Source: an uncultured Coriobacteriaceae bacterium (GTDB taxonomy: Bacteria > Actinomycetota > Coriobacteriia > Coriobacteriales > Eggerthellaceae). Taken from it: a DNA stretch of 64,000 bases. The position numbers and the translations under genes are program-made. The DNA lies in contig CACXMZ010000005.1 in assembly GCA_902768975.1 (NCBI GenBank), positions 186,001 through 250,000 of the forward strand, written 5' to 3'. Each line of letters begins with the position of its first letter. Within the stretch, counting starts at the first letter, position 1. Below are positions 17,597-26,828 of the stretch, piece by piece. The notes below the pieces were generated by a model, which searched no databases, was not told where the DNA came from, and saw only the letters and a list, made by a program, of their open reading frames with translations.

Positions 17597-19606
17597 ATGG
17601 CACGTTCGTCTAACAACAAAGGGAGAAATACCCGCTCTGCTTCATCAAACTCGAAGCAGCAGCGCGCGCATAAGGGCCAACAACGCGCGGCTCTCGCCAA
17701 AGAAAAGGCAGGCCAGGCTGCCACGGGTATTCTGGGGTCCCTTATCGACCTCATTCGTTCTTCACGCGCAGCCTTGCTCATTAGCATTGTTTTAGCACTG
17801 GTGCTCTTCGGCGGTCTGTTCGACTTTGTTGCCAATTTCGGAAAAGCTTATTCGGGCGTGACCGTGGGCGGCCTTGACATTAGCGGCCTTAAAGCCGAAC
17901 AGGTTGAAGAAGTCGTGGGGAAGGAATATGCGGGACGCCTTAACAGTGCCGGCGTTTCCATCTATGCGAACCAGGACGCTTTCAATGACCGTATTTCGGA
18001 GTATGAATATATAGACAGCGAAGAAATTTCAGCCGAAGAAGAACGTGCTGCTCGTCGAGCATGGTCTACCGATGCCGCGTCTTTGCAGGCCTATATCGAC
18101 TACGAAAAACTCACGAAGGAAGCAATGGAAGTGGGGCGCGAAAACCCCCTCGATCGCTTTACCCTCTTTTTTCAACCACGCGACATTAGCATTCCCCTTA
18201 ACTTTAATGAAGCCATCATTGAATCCTTGGCTCATGAAATAGACCTCAGCATTGGTGAGCCCCTCGTTAATTATGGGGTGGAAATCGTTGACGGCTATGT
18301 AGCGGTAAGCGAAGGCAGAGACGGTGACATGGTTAACCGTGAAGTCCTTAAGCAGCAAATTACCGAACAGCTTCTTTCGCCCGACGCCGACAACCGTGCC
18401 TTTGTTGTTGAAACCGAATTTACCCCTGTGCAGATTACCCAACAAGCTGCCCAGGCCTGCGCCGACCATATTTCCCGCGTGATTTCGAACGGCATTGTCT
18501 TTTCCTGCGAAGGGCGCGACTGGACGGCCGACTCGGCAACACTTGGCTCGTGGATACAAACGCCTTTGTCTCGAAACGAAGACGGGACGTATTACCTTGC
18601 CCCTAGTTTCGCGCTACAGACCGCGCGCTCAAGTGTGCTTTCGCATATTCCGCCCAACTATGAAGGCGGGGAAGGGCATGTTCGCTTTGTTAAAAATGGG
18701 GACGATATATATGTCCATGCCACTTCGAACGGAACATTCCCCTTGGTAGGCGACGCACTCGAAGAACTCAATATCAATCTCTTCGGTTCAAAGTCTGGAA
18801 ATACAGAAAATAGCATTGGGCCAGACCAAACCCTTCGTGTTGAACTAGGCTCCGCTGAAATACCCGCCGAAATGACGCTCGAAGAAGCCTTATCTTTCGG
18901 CATTGTTACCCCTATTTCTGAATTTGAAACTGAATATACCTCGGGTGCATTTGAACGTAATACCAATATTCATCTTGCCGCCGACTTGCTCAATAATTCG
19001 ATTGTTCCTGCCGACGGTGGTATCTGGAGCTTTAACAAGACTGCAGGCGAATGCAACGCGGAAAAGGGCTTCCTCGAAGCCCATGCCATTGCGGGCAACA
19101 CCCTCATCGACGAAATTGGTGGTGGCATTTGCCAGGTAGCGACCACCGTATTTAATGCGGTCTATGAAGCTGGCTACCCCATAGTTGAGCGCCATAACCA
19201 TAGCATCTATTTCTCGAGTTACCCTCAGGGCCGTGACGCAGCGGTAAGCTGGCCCGACCTTGACCTTAAATGGGAAAACAATTCACCTTCAGACATTCTT
19301 GTAAAAATGAGCTATACCGACACCACGGTTAAAGCGGTTTTGTACGGTGAAACCATGGGCTATACCGTTGAGTCTGAAGAAGGCGAAATACAACCCGGTG
19401 CTGCCTTTACGACTGTCTACGAAACCGACGACACCTTATACCCTGGTACAGAGTATGTACGCACCTATGGCTACGACGGCCACACTGTCACGGTTACGCG
19501 TAATGTATACGACTCAAAGGGCGACATCGTCAGTACCGACCAATTTACTTCAGCCTATTCGCCCCAAAATACCATTGTTGTCCGTGGTCCATCTTCGAGT
19601 TCCTAG
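17597..19606 (+). CDS. VanW family membrane-anchored cell-wall protein
   Basis: A 669-residue envelope protein. A basic N-terminus of about 55 residues precedes one membrane anchor (about 58-82), after which the chain is extracellular. There are repeated putative peptidoglycan-binding modules (SGVTVGGLDISGLKAEQ type). The VanW domain then shows FNKTAGECNAEKGFLEA, EIGGGICQVATTVFNA and ERHNHSIYFSSYPQGRDAAV, and a C-terminal G5-like beta domain ends the protein. VanW is named from vancomycin-resistance clusters but its biochemical activity is unknown, so resistance should not be assumed. The ATG follows the pgsA stop codon directly; dacA begins 12 bases later. Confidence 0.85.
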   Translation: MARSSNNKGRNTRSASSNSKQQRAHKGQQRAALAKEKAGQAATGILGSLIDLIRSSRAALLISIVLALVLFGGLFDFVANFGKAYSGVTVGGLDISGLKAEQVEEVVGKEYAGRLNSAGVSIYANQDAFNDRISEYEYIDSEEISAEEERAARRAWSTDAASLQAYIDYEKLTKEAMEVGRENPLDRFTLFFQPRDISIPLNFNEAIIESLAHEIDLSIGEPLVNYGVEIVDGYVAVSEGRDGDMVNREVLKQQITEQLLSPDADNRAFVVETEFTPVQITQQAAQACADHISRVISNGIVFSCEGRDWTADSATLGSWIQTPLSRNEDGTYYLAPSFALQTARSSVLSHIPPNYEGGEGHVRFVKNGDDIYVHATSNGTFPLVGDALEELNINLFGSKSGNTENSIGPDQTLRVELGSAEIPAEMTLEEALSFGIVTPISEFETEYTSGAFERNTNIHLAADLLNNSIVPADGGIWSFNKTAGECNAEKGFLEAHAIAGNTLIDEIGGGICQVATTVFNAVYEAGYPIVERHNHSIYFSSYPQGRDAAVSWPDLDLKWENNSPSDILVKMSYTDTTVKAVLYGETMGYTVESEEGEIQPGAAFTTVYETDDTLYPGTEYVRTYGYDGHTVTVTRNVYDSKGDIVSTDQFTSAYSPQNTIVVRGPSSSS

Positions 19607-19618
19607 GTTAGGTTTTAC

Positions 19619-20998
19619 ATGCTTTGCAATAAATCTTTCATCCGCATAAGTTCTTTGCTCGCTGTGTTTGCCTTGGCTCTATGCTGCTTTGTCCCTTCGG
19701 CCTACGCTGAAGTACGCAAGGCAGACATTGTATTGGGTGACACCGTGGAAGCCCTCGGACTTACCGTTGCAGACTGCCCAAGCATTGAAGCCGAGCATGC
19801 CATACTCATGGACGAAGCTGGTAATGTCTATTTCGAACGTGACGCCGACGCGCCCGTACACATTGCAAGCATCACCAAGATAATGACAGCCATTACCGCC
19901 CTCGATTCGGTCCCTGCGGAAACTGAAATTACCGTAAGCGAAACGGCCGCCTATATTGGCGAATCAAGTGCCTGGCTCCAAACAGGGGACACTATGCCGC
20001 TTTCTGAAGCTCTTAAGGCGCTTCTGGTACCCAGCGGCAACGACGCTGCCCAGGCTATCGCTGAATCAATTGGTGCTGTAATGCTCAGCGCTGAAGGGGG
20101 CGACGCAAGCGACACTGACGCATGCTGCCAGCGCTTTGTTGATGCCATGAACGCTAAAGCGGCTGAACTCGGTATGACCAATTCGGTCTTTACCAATCCG
20201 CATGGTCTCGATGACGGCATTTACGACGCCGACATGCATTGCAGCGCACGTGACGTGGCAAAGATGTCGGCCTATGCCATGCAGAAGCAGGCTATTCGCG
20301 ACATTACCAGCCTTGCAAATGCGAGTTGCCTTATAAACCGCAGTGGTGAAACTATTACGGCCGAATTCGAAAGCACGGACCTGCTTTTGGGCGAATATGA
20401 AGGCACCTGCGGCATAAAGACCGGCTTCACCGACACGGCTGGCGCCTGTTTTGCCGGTGCTTGCAACCGTGGGGAGGACCTCTATGCTATCGTGCTCGAC
20501 TCCATTGACGAATGGGAGCGTTTTGAAGACGTACGGGCCATGTGGGACTGGTATTACACTCACTGCATAGACCTTCCATTGGCAAACACCGAATCTTTCA
20601 CCGTAAATGCTCAGGGAGAAACGGTTCCTTTGGTTGCCCAGGTTCCTGCAGCCGCTTGGCTCGACAAGCGCGTTGACGCTACCCTTGAAGACCCGAATGC
20701 GACCGTTCGCGTGTTTAACATAGAAGGCAACGTCAGCCAAGAGGTCGAATACGACTACCCTGAAGGAACGGTTCATGCTGGCGACGTGGTAGGCACCATA
20801 ACCTATAAGCAACGCAATGAAGTTGTTGCCACCGCACAAATGGTGGCTGCACAGGACCTGCCTGGTCCAAATATTATTGAAATGATTTCAATATGGTGGA
20901 ACAGGCTTATTGGGGGCTTTGTAAATGACGACGGCATTGCCGAACCAAAGCTTTATAACCAGATGCCAGTCATTAACGACAAGAACGCCCAGTCGTAG
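19619..20998 (+). CDS. dacA: D-alanyl-D-alanine carboxypeptidase (penicillin-binding protein 5 type)
   Basis: A 459-residue secreted serine peptidase that trims the terminal D-Ala of peptidoglycan stem peptides. A signal peptide runs to about residue 30 (CFVPSAYA followed by EV). The active-site triad of motifs is complete: SITK (Ser84, Lys87), SGN in LVPSGNDAAQ, and KTG in CGIKTGFTDTAG. A beta-rich C-terminal domain and an amphipathic stretch with paired tryptophans near residue 430 probably dock on the membrane. It is clustered with vanW-type and pgsA genes, all envelope functions. Confidence 0.93.
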   Translation: MLCNKSFIRISSLLAVFALALCCFVPSAYAEVRKADIVLGDTVEALGLTVADCPSIEAEHAILMDEAGNVYFERDADAPVHIASITKIMTAITALDSVPAETEITVSETAAYIGESSAWLQTGDTMPLSEALKALLVPSGNDAAQAIAESIGAVMLSAEGGDASDTDACCQRFVDAMNAKAAELGMTNSVFTNPHGLDDGIYDADMHCSARDVAKMSAYAMQKQAIRDITSLANASCLINRSGETITAEFESTDLLLGEYEGTCGIKTGFTDTAGACFAGACNRGEDLYAIVLDSIDEWERFEDVRAMWDWYYTHCIDLPLANTESFTVNAQGETVPLVAQVPAAAWLDKRVDATLEDPNATVRVFNIEGNVSQEVEYDYPEGTVHAGDVVGTITYKQRNEVVATAQMVAAQDLPGPNIIEMISIWWNRLIGGFVNDDGIAEPKLYNQMPVINDKNAQS

Positions 20999-21011
20999 AA
21001 GGAAGGGAACC

Positions 21012-21458
21012 ATGGAAAACACTTGCCCTGTTTGCAATAGTCCTATTAAGGAAAGCGACTCTTCCTGTCCTTCATGCGGTTTTAAGATGCTTGGTTCAAC
21101 TGAAGAATTTCAGCCCATTTCTTTGGATGGCGAACAACAAGCTATCCCCAAGAAAAAGCCGAAAGCCGCTCAAATAGCTTCCTTCATTATTGTGCGTGGT
21201 CCCCAAATTGGAACCTCGTATCGCCTTGACGACAAGCAACTCACCGTTGGGCGTTCGCCTCAGTGCGACATTTTCCTCAACGACATGACGGTATCACGCG
21301 ACCATGCCATAGTGTTTCCCCGCGAAGGCAAGTTCGTTATCAAGGACAACCAGAGCTATAACGGCATTTGGATCAACAACGAAAGCATCGAAGAGGCCGT
21401 TTTGCACGACGGTGATATTGTTCAGATAGGTGCTTTCTGCCTGAAATACGAAGAATAG
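21012..21458 (+). CDS. Zinc-ribbon plus FHA domain protein
   Basis: A 148-residue cytosolic protein. Residues 4-25 form a four-cysteine zinc ribbon (CPVCNSPI and CPSCGFKML). Residues about 60-148 form a forkhead-associated domain with LTVGRSPQCDIFLNDMTVSRDHA and NGIWINN, the set that binds phosphothreonine peptides. The start at 21012 has GGAAGGGA upstream. No Ser/Thr kinase or partner is encoded nearby, so its ligand is unknown. It lies 8 bases before iorA and 13 after dacA, so it is probably co-transcribed. Confidence 0.85.
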   Translation: MENTCPVCNSPIKESDSSCPSCGFKMLGSTEEFQPISLDGEQQAIPKKKPKAAQIASFIIVRGPQIGTSYRLDDKQLTVGRSPQCDIFLNDMTVSRDHAIVFPREGKFVIKDNQSYNGIWINNESIEEAVLHDGDIVQIGAFCLKYEE

Positions 21459-21466
21459 GACATGAC

Positions 21467-23212
21467 ATGGAATTATTGTCTGGCAATGAAGCCATTGCCC
21501 AGGGTGCCTGGGAAGCAGGTTGCGGCATTGGCGTAGGGTACCCGGGAACTCCGAGCACGGAAACGCTTGAAGCTTTTGCCAAAAAAGAAGCCGTCTACGC
21601 CGAATGGTGCCCTAATGAAAAGGTGGCCCTCGAAGTTGGGGTAGGGGCAAGCGCTGCTGGAAGCCGCGTCCTTGCTACCATGAAGCATGTTGGGGTAAAC
21701 GTTGCTGCCGATCCACTCTTTACCGCGGCTTATACCGGCGTAAACGGAGGCTTAGTTTTGCTTGCCGCCGACGACCCTGGTATGCACTCAAGTCAGAATG
21801 AACAGGACTCGCGCTATTATGCGCTCGCGGCTCATGTGCCGGTATTCGACCCGTCAGATTCCCAGGAAGCCCACGACTTTACGAAGGCTGCCTATGCCTT
21901 GTCTGAAGAATTCGACACGCCATTTATGATTCGTTCGACGGTTCGCATCAGTCATGCAAAGACCCCTGTCAACACGGGTGAGAAGGAAAACTATCAGCCC
22001 AAGGTCTATGAAAAGGACCCCACTAAATGGGTGATGATGCCTGCCTATGCCAAACTGCGGAGAGTCGAACTCGACAAGCGCGACGCCGCTTTGTCTTCCT
22101 GGGTTGAAGAGTGCCCCTTTAACATTATTGAGCAGCGCGAAACAAGCAAGGGCTTCATTTGCAGTGGCGCCGTCTACCAATATGTACGCGACGCTTTTCC
22201 GGAAGCTTCGGTATTAAAACTGGGTGTGACCTGGCCTCTTCCGAAGCAGAAACTGGAAAGCTTTGCAAATATGGTCGAAGACGTTTATTGCATCGATGAA
22301 GCATCGCAATACTTAAGCAGCCAGATCTTGGCACTTGGTATTGAGCTTTCCCAGACACCGCATCCACTTCCAGCGGCAGGGGAGCTTTCCTCCCGTGCCC
22401 TCCGACTAGCTTTTGACGATACCGAGGCCACCACAGAACCAGAAGCCAAGCTGCCAGCACGTCCACCAGCGCTTTGTGCGGGTTGCCCGCATCGTTTGGT
22501 CTTTAAGGAACTCGCACGTGCCAAGTGCATTATTACGGGCGACATTGGCTGCTACACCTTAGGGGCCCTGCCGCCCCTTGCCGCCATGGACACCACAGTC
22601 TGCATGGGCGCTTCGATTTCCATGGCCCATGGCTTTGAACTTTCGTATGGCGAAAGTGAACATGCCCCCGTTGTTGCCGTTATAGGGGACTCCACTTTTG
22701 CCCATTCAGGGATCACCAGTTTGCTCAATACCGTGTATAACCAAGGCGTTGGCACGGTATGCATTCTAGACAACCGCACAACGGGTATGACAGGCCACCA
22801 GGGCAACCCCGTAAATGGCAAAACCTTACAAGGGCGGCAAACGCGTGAATTGAATCTTGAGGAACTCGTTAAGGCGCTTGGCGTTGAAGATGTAGCCACG
22901 GTTAATCCTAACGACATGAAGGCAACGCGCCAGGCAATCAAGCAAGCCCTAGAAGCAAAGGACAGGCTTTCTGTTATCGTCTTTAGAAGCCCCTGTGTGC
23001 TCCTGCGTGACTCTTTTGTTGCCCAGGCACCCTATTACGTAAACGGCAACTGCACAGCCTGCGGTTCCTGCATTTCCCTTGGTTGTCCTGCCATAGAAAA
23101 GAACCCTGCCGACGGCACGGCTTCTATTGAAGCAAGCATGTGCGTAGGCTGCGGGCAATGTAGCCAATACTGTGCCTTCGAAGCCATTACTCAAAGCGAA
23201 GGGGGGCGGTAA
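21467..23212 (+). CDS. iorA: Indolepyruvate ferredoxin oxidoreductase, alpha subunit
   Basis: A 581-residue thiamine-diphosphate enzyme that oxidatively decarboxylates aryl pyruvates from aromatic amino acids to aryl-acetyl-CoA while reducing ferredoxin. The pyrimidine-binding half starts ELLSGNEAIAQGAWEAG. The TPP-binding half contains CAGCPHRLV, GDIGCYTLG and GDSTFAHSG followed by DNRTTGMTGHQ. The C-terminus carries two cluster motifs, CTACGSCISLGCPAI and CVGCGQCSQYCAFEAI, the first with an odd spacing before its last Cys as usual for IorA. iorB follows after 2 bases. Confidence 0.93.
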   Translation: MELLSGNEAIAQGAWEAGCGIGVGYPGTPSTETLEAFAKKEAVYAEWCPNEKVALEVGVGASAAGSRVLATMKHVGVNVAADPLFTAAYTGVNGGLVLLAADDPGMHSSQNEQDSRYYALAAHVPVFDPSDSQEAHDFTKAAYALSEEFDTPFMIRSTVRISHAKTPVNTGEKENYQPKVYEKDPTKWVMMPAYAKLRRVELDKRDAALSSWVEECPFNIIEQRETSKGFICSGAVYQYVRDAFPEASVLKLGVTWPLPKQKLESFANMVEDVYCIDEASQYLSSQILALGIELSQTPHPLPAAGELSSRALRLAFDDTEATTEPEAKLPARPPALCAGCPHRLVFKELARAKCIITGDIGCYTLGALPPLAAMDTTVCMGASISMAHGFELSYGESEHAPVVAVIGDSTFAHSGITSLLNTVYNQGVGTVCILDNRTTGMTGHQGNPVNGKTLQGRQTRELNLEELVKALGVEDVATVNPNDMKATRQAIKQALEAKDRLSVIVFRSPCVLLRDSFVAQAPYYVNGNCTACGSCISLGCPAIEKNPADGTASIEASMCVGCGQCSQYCAFEAITQSEGGR

Positions 23213-23214
23213 CC

Positions 23215-23799
23215 ATGACCATGCCTTCTATCATGCGTGTTCTGCTCGCGGGCGTTGGCGGCCAGGGAACCATCCTCGCGGCGGACCTCCTCGCAAAAAC
23301 CGCCATTGCTTCAGGCTTGGAAGTAAAGCTCTCTGAAATACATGGCATGTCCCAGCGCGGTGGTTCGGTAACCACGGTTGTCAACATGGGTGAAAGCGTT
23401 CACTCGATGGTAATTTCGGAAGGGGAGGCCGACTATCTTCTTGCTTTCGAAACAACCGAAGCCCTGCGTAATATTCATTTTCTTAAGCCCGGCGGAAAAA
23501 TCTATGTTAACGATATTCAGATTAGCCCGCTGCCCGTACTAACGGGCAAAGCACTCATGCCGAGCAACCCACAAATGCGTCTTGAACAATATGGGGCCCA
23601 CCTTATTCCTGCCCAGGACCTGGCCCTTCAGGCGGGTTCCGCTAAAAGCGCTAACGTGGTTTTGCTTGGGGCCCTTTCAACAGGTTTGCCCTTTGCAGAC
23701 GATGTCTGGGAAGAACAAATTCGCTTAAAGGTTCCGCCCAAAACCATAGACGCCAACCTGGAAGCCTTCCGCCTCGGGCGTTCCTGCGTCCAGCCTTAG
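23215..23799 (+). CDS. iorB: Indolepyruvate ferredoxin oxidoreductase, beta subunit
   Basis: A 194-residue partner of IorA, homologous to the gamma domain of 2-oxoacid:ferredoxin oxidoreductases. It shows LLAGVGGQGTILAADLLAKTA, the CoA-proximal glycine motif, followed by SEIHGMSQRGGSV, characteristic of this subunit. GGGGGG sits just before the ATG, within the end of iorA. Together with IorA it supplies low-potential ferredoxin that could drive the Ech complex encoded 5 kb upstream (inference). Confidence 0.92.
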   Translation: MTMPSIMRVLLAGVGGQGTILAADLLAKTAIASGLEVKLSEIHGMSQRGGSVTTVVNMGESVHSMVISEGEADYLLAFETTEALRNIHFLKPGGKIYVNDIQISPLPVLTGKALMPSNPQMRLEQYGAHLIPAQDLALQAGSAKSANVVLLGALSTGLPFADDVWEEQIRLKVPPKTIDANLEAFRLGRSCVQP

Positions 23800-23829
23800 T
23801 TCTTCCACGTACCCCTCAATAGGCTCTTT

Positions 23830-24774
23830 ATGGCTTTGGAAAACCTCCCAGAACCCGTTATAACGCGTTTTGCGCCTTCGCCAACGGGGCGCATGCACGC
23901 GGGAAATATATTCAGTTATCTCTCTGCCTGGCTTCTTACCAAGCGGGTGGGCGGTACAGTTCTCTTGCGTATAGAAGACCTCGATTCGAGCCGTTCACGC
24001 GCTGCCTACGCCGACCACATTAAGCAGGATTTTGAATTGCTCGGTCTTTTGTGGGACGGGGAAGTAATGTACCAATCTAAGCGTTGGGAAGCCTATGAAG
24101 CAGCCTTTCGCGCCTTGAAAGAACGTGGCTTGACATACCCCTGTTTTTGTACCCGCGCAGACATCCATGCCGCTTCGGCTCCACATGCGGGTGAACAACT
24201 GGTCTATCCTGGAACCTGCGCCCTGCTTTCGCCCGAAGAACAGTCCACTCGTTTACGCGAACTTCAACACGATGGACGCCAGCCGTCTATTCGCTTAAAG
24301 GTAGGCTACGAAACTATATGCTTTGAAGACCTTTTGCAGGGTGAGCAACACTTTTCGTGCGCAGATGACTGCGGTGACTTTGTTATACGCCGCAGTGACG
24401 GTGGCTTCGCGTACCAGCTCGCTGTGGTGGTGGACGACGCTGCACAGGGTGTGAATCTTGTCGTGCGTGGGACAGACTTGCTTTCTTCAACCCCTCTGCA
24501 AATCTACCTTCAACAGCTCTTGGACTTAGAACAGGTGCACTATGCGCACGTTCCCCTTATCTGTGCTGCCGACGGCAGGCGTATAGCAAAACGCGACCAT
24601 GACGCGTCGCTTGAAGAACTGCTTGTTCAGTACAAAACGCCTGAGGGCGTCCTGGGGCATATTGCCTTTATTGCGGGCCTCATAAATAAAGATCAGGCGC
24701 TTACCACTCAAGAGCTCCTAGAGTCTGCCCAGTTATCTGCCGTAAAGGGTGTTAAAAAGATTACGTGGCACTAA
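23830..24774 (+). CDS. gluQ: Glutamyl-Q tRNA(Asp) synthetase
   Basis: A 314-residue homologue of the catalytic half of glutamyl-tRNA synthetase, without the anticodon-binding domain; such proteins attach glutamate to queuosine in tRNA-Asp. Visible are RFAPSPTGRMHAGN (HIGH region), the LLRIEDLDSSRS segment, the zinc site with YPCFCTRADI and a later YPGTCALL, and the KMSKS equivalent RIAKRDHDASL. The short length separates it from full GltX. The stop codon overlaps the stop of convergent menA by three bases. Confidence 0.88.
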   Translation: MALENLPEPVITRFAPSPTGRMHAGNIFSYLSAWLLTKRVGGTVLLRIEDLDSSRSRAAYADHIKQDFELLGLLWDGEVMYQSKRWEAYEAAFRALKERGLTYPCFCTRADIHAASAPHAGEQLVYPGTCALLSPEEQSTRLRELQHDGRQPSIRLKVGYETICFEDLLQGEQHFSCADDCGDFVIRRSDGGFAYQLAVVVDDAAQGVNLVVRGTDLLSSTPLQIYLQQLLDLEQVHYAHVPLICAADGRRIAKRDHDASLEELLVQYKTPEGVLGHIAFIAGLINKDQALTTQELLESAQLSAVKGVKKITWH

Positions 24775-25736
24775 ATAAGGCACACGCCTAAATTACTGGC
24801 AAGAATAGCTGCTGCGTAGAAGGAACCCAGGGCAATATTGAGACCAGTGATCTGGCTAAAGGCTTGGGCACGGGTTTGCGCCGTCAGCGGATTAGCAAGG
24901 AGGGCGCGCCCGAGCGGGTGGGCGGCAAGCAGCATAAAGGGCAAGATGACCCAGCCATTTCTAAACCACACCAGCACGATGATGCAAATAGCCGCAAGCC
25001 ACACGAAAATAAGCGCATGGTAGAGCGTTTTCATATTGTCGTACCCAATAAGAACAGGGAGGGTCCTGCGCTGTGCAGCCTTGTCTTTTTCAATGTCGCA
25101 ACCATTGTTGGTAAGCATAATTAAAGCGACGCCAATCATCACGGGAAGGCCCCAGATAAAAACGCGGAGGTCAGCCTGAAGCGTAAGGCAGTAATAACTT
25201 GCAAACGTAACGAGACCACCGAAAGTAAAGCCACTCACGACTTCACCAATGGGTAAGTACGAAATAGGAGTTTTACCACCAGAATACAGAAAGACAATAG
25301 CGGCACCAATTAAGGCTATAAACAGGGGCAAGAACCCAGCGGCTACCACGCAATAAATACCCAGAATGAAGGCTGCGGCAACAAGGCCAAGAGCATAATA
25401 GAGCACCGTGCGGGGGTTCACATTGTTATAGACCAAGACGGCATCACTTGGATCCGCCTGATTGTCGAGAGTGTCGGTGCCTTTTTTGTAATCGAAATAG
25501 TCATTAATGGTATTAACGGCGCTCTGAAACAAGACGCTAATAGCAAGAAGGACGCATACCATCAGGCCACTTACGGAATGCCATTCAGGGACCGCAAGAG
25601 CCAAGGCAGTTGCAGTAAGCACGGGGAAAATTGCAGCCGGCCAGGTATGGGGAGCCGCAAGTTGCACCATCAGCTGTGGTGTAAGCGGTGCATATGTTTT
25701 GCCATTTTCTTCCATAATCTTATTGTACCTGTTCAT
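24771..25736 (-). CDS. menA: 1,4-dihydroxy-2-naphthoate polyprenyltransferase (UbiA family)
   Basis: A membrane prenyltransferase that attaches the polyprenyl tail during menaquinone synthesis. Two Mg-diphosphate motifs are clear: SAVNTINDYFDYKKGTDT and NNGCDIEKDKAAQRRTLPV, with eight to nine hydrophobic spans. The frame is open back to a GTG at 25790, but that would run through the galE -10 box, and no candidate start has a good ribosome site. ATG 25736 (given here) or ATG 25715 are more likely; the family begins close to LTPQLMVQLAAPHT. It is the only gene reading minus between 5.2 and 29.3 kb. Confidence 0.87.
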   Translation of the reverse strand: MNRYNKIMEENGKTYAPLTPQLMVQLAAPHTWPAAIFPVLTATALALAVPEWHSVSGLMVCVLLAISVLFQSAVNTINDYFDYKKGTDTLDNQADPSDAVLVYNNVNPRTVLYYALGLVAAAFILGIYCVVAAGFLPLFIALIGAAIVFLYSGGKTPISYLPIGEVVSGFTFGGLVTFASYYCLTLQADLRVFIWGLPVMIGVALIMLTNNGCDIEKDKAAQRRTLPVLIGYDNMKTLYHALIFVWLAAICIIVLVWFRNGWVILPFMLLAAHPLGRALLANPLTAQTRAQAFSQITGLNIALGSFYAAAILASNLGVCLI

Positions 25737-25767
25737 TTCAAATAATTCTGCAAAGTCATTAGCCCTA

Positions 25768-25773
25768 TAATAG
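25768..25773 (+). promoter_or_regulatory. -10 box for galE
   Basis: TATAAT lies 33 bases before the galE ATG in the gap between divergent menA and galE. No strong -35 box is evident at 16-18 bases. Confidence 0.4.
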
Positions 25774-25805
25774 GCAGAGGTATTGTTCACACGGTAAGGA
25801 GTGTT

Positions 25806-26825
25806 ATGGGTAGCATATTAGTTTCTGGCGGAACAGGCTTTATTGGCAGCCACACCTGTGTCGAGCTCATCGAAGCCGGCTATGACATCGTCGTTTTTGA
25901 CAACCTGTCGAATTCAAAGCTCGAATCTCTCAACCGCGTAGAACAAATCTGCGGCGTACGCCCCCGTTTTTATGAAGCAGACATGCTCGACAGGGAGGCG
26001 CTTGAAAATATCTTCGCTCAGGAAAGCATCGATGCCGTCATCCATTTTGCGGGCTACAAGGCAGTCGGGGAAAGTGTTGCCAAGCCCTGGGAGTATTATC
26101 ACAACAATATTTCAGGCACACTCACTTTGCTCGACGTCATGCGCGATCATGGCTGTAAAACCATAGTCTTTAGTAGTTCGGCCACCGTATATGGCGACCC
26201 TGCCTTTGTGCCTATTACTGAAGATTGCCCCCTTGGCACGCCAACGAACCCCTATGGCAAGACCAAGAGCATGCTCGAACAAATCCTTTCTGACATGTGC
26301 GTCTCTGACCCAGAGTGGAACGTTTCACTCCTGCGTTACTTCAACCCCATAGGCGCGCATAAGTCGGGCCTCATTGGCGAAGACCCGAATGGCATTCCCA
26401 ACAATCTTATGCCTTACATCACGCAAGTTGCTCTGGGTAAGCTTGAAAAACTGGGCATCTTTGGCAACGACTATGACACTCCAGACGGCACGGGCGTGCG
26501 AGACTATATCCATGTGGTCGACCTTGCGAAGGGCCATGTTGCAACCCTGAAGGCCACCGAAGGCGACACCGGTGTCCATATTTGGAACCTGGGAACCGGC
26601 CAGGGCTATAGCGTGCTCGAAGTAGTCCATGCCTTTGAAAAAGCAAACGATTTAACCTTGCCTTATGAATTCCTACCCAGGCGCGAAGGCGACGTAGCCC
26701 AATGCTATTCTTCGGCCGAAAAAGCAAAGCGCGAGCTTGGATGGGTTGCGGAATTAGGTCTCGAAGACATGTGCCGCGACAGTTGGAATTGGCAGAAGAA
26801 TAATCCCCACGGTTTTGAAGGCTAG
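25806..26825 (+). CDS. galE: UDP-glucose 4-epimerase
   Basis: A 339-residue short-chain dehydrogenase-like enzyme that interconverts UDP-glucose and UDP-galactose for glycan synthesis or the Leloir pathway. It has VSGGTGFIGSHT, the NAD-binding glycine motif, the catalytic FSSSATVYG serine region, and NPYGKTKSMLE with the Tyr-Lys pair; LLRYFNPIGAH is specific to GalE. TAAGGAG precedes the ATG. It is followed after 3 bases by a phosphohexomutase, a sensible sugar-nucleotide pairing. Confidence 0.94.
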   Translation: MGSILVSGGTGFIGSHTCVELIEAGYDIVVFDNLSNSKLESLNRVEQICGVRPRFYEADMLDREALENIFAQESIDAVIHFAGYKAVGESVAKPWEYYHNNISGTLTLLDVMRDHGCKTIVFSSSATVYGDPAFVPITEDCPLGTPTNPYGKTKSMLEQILSDMCVSDPEWNVSLLRYFNPIGAHKSGLIGEDPNGIPNNLMPYITQVALGKLEKLGIFGNDYDTPDGTGVRDYIHVVDLAKGHVATLKATEGDTGVHIWNLGTGQGYSVLEVVHAFEKANDLTLPYEFLPRREGDVAQCYSSAEKAKRELGWVAELGLEDMCRDSWNWQKNNPHGFEG

Positions 26826-26828
26826 ACT

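Noticed and set aside
17597-19606. Vancomycin resistance locus
   Set aside because: Only a VanW-family protein is present; vanA/H/X/R/S homologues are absent and VanW itself is not shown to confer resistance.
23830-24774. Glutamyl-tRNA synthetase GltX
   Set aside because: The protein is 314 residues and lacks the anticodon-binding domain; the zinc motif and length fit GluQ.
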